This document shows, one piece after another, positions 6,831 to 15,300 of a DNA stretch of 64,000 nucleotides. Location: contig JAEOUA010000004.1 in NCBI GenBank assembly GCA_016839555.1, positions 23,894-87,893 of the forward strand. The letters run 5' to 3'. Every line of letters starts with the position of its first letter. The stretch's first letter is position 1. Under the pieces are notes generated by a model, which was given only the letters and a program-made list of their open reading frames with translations, searched no databases and was not told where the DNA came from. The DNA is from Promethearchaeota archaeon (lineage in GTDB: Archaea > Asgardarchaeota > Lokiarchaeia > Sigyniarchaeales > SOKP01). A program made the translations under genes and the position numbers.

Positions 6831-9752
6831 ATGACACAAGAAGAATTACAAGTACATAATTTAGAAGTAGAGAAAGTGGCTGACGAATTAAAGACATCCA
6901 TAGATATAGGCCTTACTGAGGAGGAAGCTGAAAGGCGTCTTGAGCAATATGGATTAAATGAAATACAAAAAACTGGGGGAGTGTCTCCTATACAAATATT
7001 CATTAATCAATTTAAAGATTTCTTAGTTTATTTATTGTTTTTTGCCATAGGAATTTCTATCGTTGTTGGATTTTATGAATTATCGATTGGCGGTGATCCA
7101 TCTGAATTTTTAGATGCTATCGTGATATTTATTATCCTCGTTGCAAATGCCATTTTAGGTTTTTATCAGGAATACAAAGCGGAAAAGGCTATTGAGAGTC
7201 TGAGAGAGATGGCTCCACATTTTGCCGTTGTAATACGTGATGGAAAAACCAAACAAATTGATGTCAAAGGGGTTGTACCAGGAGATATCTTGAAGCTTGA
7301 TGAGGGAGATAAAATTCCCGCAGACGCTCGGCTATTTGAAAATTATTCATTATATGTGGATGAGGCAATCCTCACCGGTGAATCTCAACCAGTTGAAAAA
7401 GATTTAAACCTATATGACGTAAAGACCATGTTAGCAGATAGGAAAAATATGGTATTTAGTAATACAGTCATTACTCGTGGAAATGCAAAAGCTATTGCGG
7501 TAAGAACGGCTATGAAAACAGAGGTTGGTAAAATAGCTGAAAAAATACAAGAGGAAGAACCGGAAAAAACTCCCTTTCAAAAAGAGGTTGATCGTTTTGG
7601 AAAACAAATAGGAATTATAACTTTGATTGTATGCGCCATGGTATTCGTAATAGAGTTGGTAATAATTATTGCAACAGAAGGATTCGGATTTGAAAAAGCT
7701 GAAATCGAAGAAATAATAGAGGCTTTAACAATTGCGATAAGTTTAGCTGTATCGGCTGTACCAGAAGGATTGGTAGTTGTAATTACGGTTGTAATGAGTA
7801 TCGGAATGCGAAAAATGGCGGAACGAGACGCCTTAGTTAAAACTTTAACAGCTGTGGAAACCTTGGGGAGAGTGAACATCATTTGTTCTGATAAAACTGG
7901 AACTCTCACCAAAAACGAAATGACGGTTAAAAAAGTATATCTTGGAGGAGAGGAATATGATGTGGATGGTGTTGGTTATATTCTTGAAGGGAAAATACTG
8001 GATAATTCTGGGAATCCAATTCAACTTGATGATAACAAAAATTTAAAAAGATACTTGGAAGTGTGTAAATTTTGTAATAACTCAACAGTTTCACCTAAAG
8101 ATGATAACCCAGTAAAGACTAATGTTATTGGAGATCCTACAGAAATCTCTTTAAAAGTTCTCGCAATGAAAATGAATCTCGATACGGAATCTAAAAAACT
8201 TGATGAGATACCATTTAGTTCTGACAGAAAAATGATGTCGGTTGTTGTAAAAATGAATGGAGAACTTTATTCTCTCATTAAAGGAGCTCCTGATGTGATC
8301 ATGAAAAAGGCGGGAAAAGCATTATATAATGGAGAAATAAAACCAATTGATGAAGTCAGAGATATATATCTTTCAAAAAATAACGAATTTGCTGAGAATG
8401 CATTAAGAGTCCTAGGGATTGCCTACAAGCCTCTAAATGAAGGATTTAATAAGGATGAAATTGAACAAGATTTTACCTATCTTGGATTAGCAGGAATTAT
8501 AGATCCCGCGAGGGATGAAGTAAAAGACTCAATAGAAGAAGCAAGAATGGCTGGTATTAGAACTATTATGATAACAGGCGATCATAAAATTACCGCTATT
8601 GCCATAGCAAAACAAATCGGATTAACTGACATAGACGACGCGATTACTGGTGCTGAAATGGAAGAGATGTCTGATGAGACATTAAATGAGCGAGTTGAAG
8701 AAGTAGATGTGTTTGCAAGAGTAACATCTGGGCACAAACTTAGAATTCTTAAAGCCTTGAAATCAAAAGAATATGTTGTTTCCATGACAGGTGATGGAGT
8801 AAATGATGCTCCAGCAGTGAAAGGGGCAAATGTAGGCGTGGCAATGGGGATAAAAGGAACGGAAGTAACTCGCGAAGCTTCCGATATGATCCTATTGGAC
8901 GATGATTATTCAACAATCGTAGATGCTATTGAAGAGGGTCGCGGAATTTTTGAAACTACAAAGGGTTTTTTCAGGTATATGCTTGCTGCAAATTTTGATG
9001 AAATATTTATGATCTTAACGGCATATATTTTGATGAAAGTCGCAGTGAATATCTATTTAGCACCACCTATACAAGCTATTCAGATATTATGGTTAAACAT
9101 CGCCACAGATGGTATTCCAGCAATGGTTCTTGGATTAACTCCAACAGATCCGGATGTTATGAAACTTAAACCGCGAAAAGGATTTAATATGATACATGAT
9201 ATTAGAAATGCGATAATTTTCGCAGCAGTTTTTGCTGCAATCACCGATGTTTTATTATATATAATTTGTTGGGGAGTCCTTATTCCCGCATGGTCTACTC
9301 CAGGAGGGCTTGTATTTGATCCGCGCTTACAAAATTATCACATAATAGAAACTTCAATTCTAGGAGTTAAAATAGATCTTGGAACTGATGCCTATGAATA
9401 TGCTATAGCTGTCGCTCAGAGCATCGTCTTTACAAATGTGGTATTTTTTGAATTATTTTTTGTCTTTTCATGCACTTCCGAGTGGAAACCTTTATGGGAA
9501 TTTCCCAACAAACATCTATTCTGGGCAACAGGGATTTCATTTGTATTACATCTATTGATTCTCTTCACACCGCTAAACATTGCCTTCCATGCCGTACCGA
9601 TGGACAGGTGGTACCATTGGGTAGCCATATTTCTAGGATCCATTGGAATTGTTCCCGCAGAGGAATTCAGAAAATATCTCATTCGTCGCAGACAGCATAA
9701 ATCAAAAAGATATCAACGACGATTAAGCAGTTATCATAGAAATAACAACTAA
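6831..9752 (+). CDS. Calcium-transporting P-type ATPase, SERCA/PMCA-like (P2)
   Basis: A 973-residue P2 ATPase that exports cations, most likely Ca2+, using ATP. In order: cation-ATPase N-terminal domain, two helices, actuator loop with TGES (LTGESQPVEKD), M4 with PEGL (AVPEGLVV), phosphorylation motif DKTGTLT at D354, nucleotide domain (SLIKGAPD), hinge TGDGVNDAPA, then six C-terminal helices. The Ca2+ ligands of SERCA have visible counterparts: E in M4 PEGL, E in M5 NFDE, N and D in M6 LWLNIATDG. The C-terminus is basic (RRRQHKSKRYQRR), a possible cytoplasmic regulatory tail. It stands alone, divergent from the small gene at 6578. Mn2+ transport is the alternative. Confidence 0.93.
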   Translation: MTQEELQVHNLEVEKVADELKTSIDIGLTEEEAERRLEQYGLNEIQKTGGVSPIQIFINQFKDFLVYLLFFAIGISIVVGFYELSIGGDPSEFLDAIVIFIILVANAILGFYQEYKAEKAIESLREMAPHFAVVIRDGKTKQIDVKGVVPGDILKLDEGDKIPADARLFENYSLYVDEAILTGESQPVEKDLNLYDVKTMLADRKNMVFSNTVITRGNAKAIAVRTAMKTEVGKIAEKIQEEEPEKTPFQKEVDRFGKQIGIITLIVCAMVFVIELVIIIATEGFGFEKAEIEEIIEALTIAISLAVSAVPEGLVVVITVVMSIGMRKMAERDALVKTLTAVETLGRVNIICSDKTGTLTKNEMTVKKVYLGGEEYDVDGVGYILEGKILDNSGNPIQLDDNKNLKRYLEVCKFCNNSTVSPKDDNPVKTNVIGDPTEISLKVLAMKMNLDTESKKLDEIPFSSDRKMMSVVVKMNGELYSLIKGAPDVIMKKAGKALYNGEIKPIDEVRDIYLSKNNEFAENALRVLGIAYKPLNEGFNKDEIEQDFTYLGLAGIIDPARDEVKDSIEEARMAGIRTIMITGDHKITAIAIAKQIGLTDIDDAITGAEMEEMSDETLNERVEEVDVFARVTSGHKLRILKALKSKEYVVSMTGDGVNDAPAVKGANVGVAMGIKGTEVTREASDMILLDDDYSTIVDAIEEGRGIFETTKGFFRYMLAANFDEIFMILTAYILMKVAVNIYLAPPIQAIQILWLNIATDGIPAMVLGLTPTDPDVMKLKPRKGFNMIHDIRNAIIFAAVFAAITDVLLYIICWGVLIPAWSTPGGLVFDPRLQNYHIIETSILGVKIDLGTDAYEYAIAVAQSIVFTNVVFFELFFVFSCTSEWKPLWEFPNKHLFWATGISFVLHLLILFTPLNIAFHAVPMDRWYHWVAIFLGSIGIVPAEEFRKYLIRRRQHKSKRYQRRLSSYHRNNN

Positions 9753-9915
9753 ATTTCAAAATTTATTTTATTTTTTCTATATTTTTTTTACCTTTATTTT
9801 TTTCAAAGAACGATTTAAAACTCATTGAGTTTAAATAATTTTATATTCTTACCATAATTTTATTAAATATTCAGAATAACTATTATCATTTTAATTAAGA
9901 TATAAGAATATAACA

Positions 9916-10608
9916 ATGAGCATTTCAGATATTTTAAAACAAAAGGCAGGTGCAGGACAAAAAGTCCTCACAGAATATGAATCCAAAGAGATCTTAAGAA
10001 AGATCGGTATTCCTATTACTGATCAAAAATTAACCTCTAATAAAGAGGAAACCATTTCTGTAGCAGAAGAAATTGGGTTTCCTGTGGTTATGAAATTAAT
10101 GGCAGAAGATGTGGTACATAAATCCGATATGGGCGCAGTGAAACTAAATATTAAAACTAATGAAGAAGTCGAACAGGCATTTGATGATTTAATGAAAATT
10201 CCCTCAGAAGCAGAAAAAAAGATTTCTGTGCAAAAAATGGCTAAAGAACCAATTACGGAATTAATTATTGGTATGACCACTGATCCACAATTTGGTCCTG
10301 CACTAATGTTTGGGATTGGAGGGATATTGGTGGAACTTTTGGAAGATGTGAGCTTTCGAATTGCTCCCATTACTGAATACGATGCAAAAGAAATGATTCG
10401 CGAAATTAAAGGCTTCCCTCTTTTAGATGGATTTCGCGGAAAACCAAAGGCTGATATAGATGCCATTGTAGATACTCTCATGAAAATTTCTGAATTTGTT
10501 ATCGAAAATGAGGAAATCTATGAGATGGACCTAAATCCTGTGTTTATATATGAAGATGGGTTAGTTTGCGTTGACGCAAGAATAATATTAAAGTCCGAAA
10601 ATAAGTAA
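9916..10608 (+). CDS. acdB: Acetyl-CoA synthetase (ADP-forming), beta subunit
   Basis: A 230-residue stand-alone ATP-grasp subunit, the same size as the Pyrococcus beta subunit. Together with an alpha subunit (not in this window) it converts acyl-CoA, ADP and phosphate to acid, CoA and ATP, the energy-yielding step of archaeal fermentation. It opens with the usual LTEYESKEIL segment, carries the phosphate-transfer region VVMKLMAEDVVHKSDMGAV (His of VVHKSD) and the ATP-grasp end motif DLNPVF. ATG at 9916. Its last 280 bases are duplicated at 11787-12066 on the far side of a reverse-strand HEPN/MNT pair, a sign of local rearrangement. Confidence 0.9.
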   Translation: MSISDILKQKAGAGQKVLTEYESKEILRKIGIPITDQKLTSNKEETISVAEEIGFPVVMKLMAEDVVHKSDMGAVKLNIKTNEEVEQAFDDLMKIPSEAEKKISVQKMAKEPITELIIGMTTDPQFGPALMFGIGGILVELLEDVSFRIAPITEYDAKEMIREIKGFPLLDGFRGKPKADIDAIVDTLMKISEFVIENEEIYEMDLNPVFIYEDGLVCVDARIILKSENK

Positions 10609-10610
10609 AA

Positions 10611-10632
10611 TGGTTATTTGACCAATTTTTTT
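10611..10632 (+). terminator. Candidate terminator of acdB
   Basis: Directly after the acdB stop, TGGT-TATTTG-ACCA forms a 4-bp stem followed by a run of T (10626-10632). Stem is short, but the T tract fits archaeal termination. Confidence 0.4.
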
Positions 10633-10651
10633 AAAGCATATAAAATTTAAT

Positions 10652-11152
10652 TTAAAATTCAATTTTTTCGCCAAAATACTTTATTGGCCACTGCCAATAT
10701 AAGTTAGTCTTAATAACCCCTTTTTCTGTCAAATTCTTGAATAATTGTTTTTTCAAACGATGAAGCAACCCCTCTGGATCATAGAGGATCTTTCCCTCAT
10801 CTAGTGCATCTAAAATCAAATAGAATTTGTGTTTTACATGGTTTTTAATTTCTTTAGGTGTCCACCAGAGCGCTTGAATCCCCCCAATTACTGGTTTAGT
10901 CAATTTAAGAGTTTTTTTTCTTCTCTCCCATAGACTGTCCGGTAAATCTTCACTTATAATAATTAAATCTATATCACTCACATAATCATCAGTAATTCTT
11001 CCTTTCCCCTTCGCAACAGAACCGAATAGTAAAAGTCCTTTTATATTTATTTCTTGTCTAAAAAGATAGTCCGTAAATAATCGTAATTTTTTTTTAAAAT
11101 AATTTTGCTTAATATAAGATAAATCTATTTCATGGATTTTATTTTTAGTCAA
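10652..11152 (-). CDS. MNT-type nucleotidyltransferase of a HEPN/MNT pair
   Basis: A 166-residue minimal nucleotidyltransferase. The polymerase-beta-like active site is clear: LLFGSVAKGKG followed by SDIDLII, giving GS-x-x-x-x-G and D-x-D. In known HEPN/MNT toxin-antitoxin modules the MNT partner AMPylates or binds the HEPN toxin. The order is HEPN then MNT, with the MNT start overlapping the HEPN end by 8 bases, so translation is coupled. The pair sits on the reverse strand between acdB and a copy of the acdB tail, as if inserted there. A role outside toxin-antitoxin function is possible. Confidence 0.85.
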   Translation of the reverse strand: MTKNKIHEIDLSYIKQNYFKKKLRLFTDYLFRQEINIKGLLLFGSVAKGKGRITDDYVSDIDLIIISEDLPDSLWERRKKTLKLTKPVIGGIQALWWTPKEIKNHVKHKFYLILDALDEGKILYDPEGLLHRLKKQLFKNLTEKGVIKTNLYWQWPIKYFGEKIEF

Positions 11153-11657
11153 AATTTATCACCTTTTTAATCATATTTTTGAAATACCTTAATTTTTTTC
11201 TCTCTACATTAAATTCTTGTAAATTTTTTAATAATTCTAAAATTTCTATTAATATTTCAATTACATTTTTGAGGTAAACTTTTGTCTTGATTATATCATA
11301 TTCTTCCTCAGGTGGGATTAAATTCTCACCTTTCATGATCCCATATCTCGTTTTGGTCTCCTCTTGTTCTAAATCCTTTGCTAAATTGGCAATATTTAAA
11401 AGACTATTGCGTTTATCTTCTTCTATATTACTATTTTCGCTTGATAAGAAGGATTCTATAATAATAGAAGGTTCATAAGTTTTCTTAAATTGTAACCCTA
11501 GTAAAAATAATAATGCTTTTTGAAGTTGTTCAATTGAAAGTTGAATTCGAAATACACAGTCAGCATAATCCTTTACCTTATAATTTCTAATTACCCTGTC
11601 AAGATTATTAAAAGCGAGTTTAAACCAATCTTTCGTTTTTTTGTAATTTATTACCAT
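11145..11657 (-). CDS. HEPN-domain protein lacking histidine
   Basis: A 170-residue helical HEPN protein, recognisable from the N-terminal helix with AFNNLDRVI and the second helix DYADCVFRIQLSIEQLQKALL, then a TRYGIM segment where HEPN proteins usually have RYPD. It is the upstream member of a HEPN/MNT pair. Active HEPN ribonucleases carry R-x4-6-H; this protein contains no histidine at all, so it is unlikely to be a classical HEPN RNase and may be a structural or regulatory partner. ATG at 11657, no strong ribosome site. Confidence 0.82.
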   Translation of the reverse strand: MVINYKKTKDWFKLAFNNLDRVIRNYKVKDYADCVFRIQLSIEQLQKALLFLLGLQFKKTYEPSIIIESFLSSENSNIEEDKRNSLLNIANLAKDLEQEETKTRYGIMKGENLIPPEEEYDIIKTKVYLKNVIEILIEILELLKNLQEFNVERKKLRYFKNMIKKVINFD

Positions 11658-11786
11658 TTGTTACATTTATTATAAACAATTATTCATTAACTATAATTCT
11701 ATTTCATTTAATCTCCTATTAAATATTTATTATGTCTAAAATTTAATTTTATAGATTATGCTCCTTTAGCCTATACAAAAGCAAAT

Positions 11787-12077
11787 GATATTTTAGTAGA
11801 ACTTTTAGAGGATGTGAGCTTTCGAATTGCTCCAATTATAGAATACGATGCAAAAAAAATGATTCGCGAAATTAAAGGCTTCCCTCTTTTAGATGGATTT
11901 CGCGGAAAATCAAAAGCTGATATTGATGCCATCGTAGATGCTCTCATGAAAATTTCTGATTTTATCATCGATAATGAGGAAATCTATGATATGAATCTAA
12001 ATCCTGTATTTATTTGCGAAGATGGGTTAGTTTGCGTGGATGCAAGAATTATTTTAAAATCTAAGGAAAAAGAATAG
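11787..12077 (+). pseudogene. Truncated copy of the acdB 3' end
   Basis: This stretch aligns without gaps to acdB 10323-10602 over about 280 bases, with roughly nine of ten bases identical by eye, and keeps the reading frame to a TAG stop at 12077. It corresponds to about the last 95 residues of AcdB (GFPLLDGFRGK and DLNPVF-like segments). No counterpart of the first 135 residues exists upstream, where the sequence becomes unrelated or too diverged to align, and no ATG lies in frame; a GTG at 11814 could start an 87-residue fragment lacking the ATP-binding core. Most likely a relic of a duplication or of an insertion event that placed the HEPN/MNT pair beside acdB. Confidence 0.85.
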
Positions 12078-12336
12078 CTCTTTTTTATTTATTATACTTT
12101 TTCAAAAAAATCAAATTTTTTAATATTATTCATATCTATTTTGATTTTTTAAAAAATCTAGGAACAATGAATAATTTTTAAAAGATTTATTAATAATTTC
12201 CTTCTTAAACCCTTAATTCTCTTTCGATGATATTAAATATCTAAAGGTTTATTTATAGAAAACACCATATTTATAAATATATAAATTACTATTTTTTTAT
12301 ACAATTAATTAGGAAATTAAGATAATTGTAGAAATT

Positions 12337-15300
12337 ATGATAAAATTTACCATAAAAAAAAGAAAAACTAAAAGATGCATTTTTCTGATTATATTAACTT
12401 TTGGTTTACTTTTCAGTGGATTCTTAGACTTAATTGCAAATCCTAATCTATTACAATCAAACAATTCAAATCTATATTATTATAATAATTTTCCAACTTC
12501 TCTACCTCATAGCTCTAATGGTTATTCCACATCATTTAATAATACAGGAAATCCATTGAATATAACATTACACCAATCTAAAATAGAGATGGGAACCCCC
12601 CTGTTTGAAATTTTAAATACTTCAGATAGTTCAAATAGTACAATTAGCACATCTACACCAAGTGACACGTTATTTAATTCAACCACATCTCAAATATTTA
12701 TTGAAAATATTACAGCACCAGATAAGATATTACAATTAGAAAATGATACAGATCATTATAGTGATTTGAGTACAGCTCGCTTATTTTCATTTGAAATACC
12801 AATAAATTGCACCCTAGACAGTGTTACTATTTATTTAAATAATACATCCAGTGTAAATCCTACTGCTGTTGGGATATTTTTATGGGGTTCACAATCGGGA
12901 TTACCATATAATTATATTACACAATTAGGAACCTCGAAAACAATACCAGCAGATGGTGAGGGATATTATACTTATAATAATCTTAATATTTTATTGAATG
13001 ACACTGACACTACAAATAAAATTTTCTTTATAAGAGTTATTGATACAGGTATAGGCAGCGCAAGAATATTTGGAAAAAATGATGGGGCGGATGGTGATCC
13101 AGATGATTCAGATGTTTATTATTACCTTGTTGATCATTATGAATCAATAGCTATAGATTATTTTGCAAATATTACACTTAAGGCTAATAGTAATCCCTCA
13201 AGACCTTCTGATATAGGGCTTAAAATAAATGGCACACTTGTTGATAATGGTGGAGCTAGTGGTACTGGAAATCTAACAATTTTAAAAGAATATTCTACTT
13301 TACCAGACCAAATAGAATATAATATCACGGCAGATTGGTGGGATGTCTCTTGCAATATTACAAAAATAATTGTAAATTATACTCGATCGGATTTAACTGC
13401 AATAACTGAATATAGCATTTCGGGTAGTAATCAAACAGTCCAATGGAATGCCACATTAGGTAACTTTAATAACTTTGACATTGCTTTTAATAATTATTGG
13501 ATTAATTATACTGTTCCTGAAAGTTGGCTAAATTTTAATGCCTATAATGCTTCAAATTCTATTCCATCAGAGAATATTACCGTAGGATCACCTTCGAATG
13601 GCTATAAAGAAGTACAAATCTATCCAGCGGGAAACAGTACAAATTGGTATATTTCCGCCGAATCTCCAAATTTAGTGAATGATATACTCGTATTTTTAGC
13701 AGGTGAAACTAATGAAATATACAGCGTGAATCATTCAGACACTATAGATATTAATGTCACATTTTCTGATACAATTTGGAATGGAAATATCACCTTAAAT
13801 ATCTATAGTCCTTCTGATACAGGAAACTATCTTAATCATACGTATTCTCTCAATACTTCGTCTTTAAGCCCCAATACGGAATTTTATTTAAACAATTGGA
13901 CAATAGATAATATTAAAGATTACGGGATATTTAAAGTTCAAGTAGATTGGACTAATGGAACTGATGCAGGTTTCGTTGAGATAAACCTAACTATAAATGC
14001 AGTTACAGATCTAATTGTTCAAGGACCATCAACTACTATATATGATGCTGGTGATATCTTTGATGTGCAAGTGCTTTATAATGATACGGGACAGGGTCTG
14101 GATATTGACAATGCGAATATATCATATAAAATCAATACCGGGAGTTATCGACCAATCGATCAAAACGTAACGAAACTGGGAAGCGGACTCTATAATATAT
14201 CAGTTGATTGTAATGATACCGATTTAATTTATGGTCAAAACACAATTACAATAAACGCAAGCAAACAATATTATAATGAAGCGACTACTAGCTTTAATTT
14301 TACGGTATTCGCAGAAACCGCCCTAAGTATTAAATATCCTCCATTAGATTCCTTCTATAACTCAAGTGATACATTTGAAGTTCGGGTGTTTTTCAATGAT
14401 ACAATAAAAGATGCAGGTATTGATAATGCTATCATTAACTATAGTCTTGATGGTGGAAGCTCGTATAGGGGTGATAATGTTGAGAATTTCCATAATGGAT
14501 ATTACAATATCACAGTTAATTGTAATGATACGCAATTCAATGATTATGGCGACATTACTCTAATAGTTAATGCTAGTAAAGCTTATCATCATAATCAGAG
14601 TCAACAAGTTAATATATCAGTAAAAGGAGAGACATTACTTACGATAATCAGCCCATCGCCTTTAGATTCCTTCAATTCTGGAGATACTTTCAATATAACT
14701 GTGCAATATAATGACACTTCGAGAAATCAAGGTATATCTGGAGCAAGTTTTACTGTGAAAGTAAACGGGACGGCTTATACAGAAGTAATTTATCACGATT
14801 TGTTAAATGGAACTTATGATATTACTCTAAATGCTAGCGATAATGAGTTTTTCCCATATGGAATTGTAACTATTGAACTTAATTTCAGTAAAGATGTCTA
14901 CTATTCAAGTAATAACTCGGTTCAAGTTCAAATAATTGGTGAATCAACTTTTGACAGACTTTCACCTGAGATGTATGCAATCTATCTATCGGGAGAACAA
15001 TTCAATATTATTTTACAATACAATGATTCTGTAAGAAATATTGGTATAGATGATGCAACTATTGAATACACATTGAACGGAACGGGATATAAATCAATCA
15101 ATTGGGCATATGAAGGTAATGGAATTTATAATATTACAATTGATGTGGATGATTCAGATTTTGGATCTACATATGGATATCGAAATATTATTGTTAATGT
15201 TTCAAGAGCCTTCTACGTGAATCATTCACTCACCTACACGTTCCATCGTCAGATTCCAACCTCAATTGATCCCTCCAATTTTCAGGATTTAGGATCAGTA

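Larger units (their letters stand above)
10323..12066 (+). repeat. Direct repeat of acdB tail flanking HEPN/MNT
   Basis: Two direct copies, 10323-10602 (inside acdB) and 11787-12066 (relic), bracket a 1.2-kb segment holding only the reverse-strand HEPN/MNT pair. The copies differ by scattered substitutions, many synonymous, so the event is not recent. Recombination between them would delete the pair and leave an intact acdB. Confidence 0.8.

Noticed and set aside
10023..10481. 152-codon reverse open frame within acdB
   Set aside because: A shadow of a well-recognised ATP-grasp gene; its counterpart also appears opposite the acdB relic only because the DNA is duplicated.
11814..12077. Possible functional small gene of 87 residues starting at GTG
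   Set aside because: It is only the C-terminal end of AcdB with no ATP-binding core; better explained as a relic.
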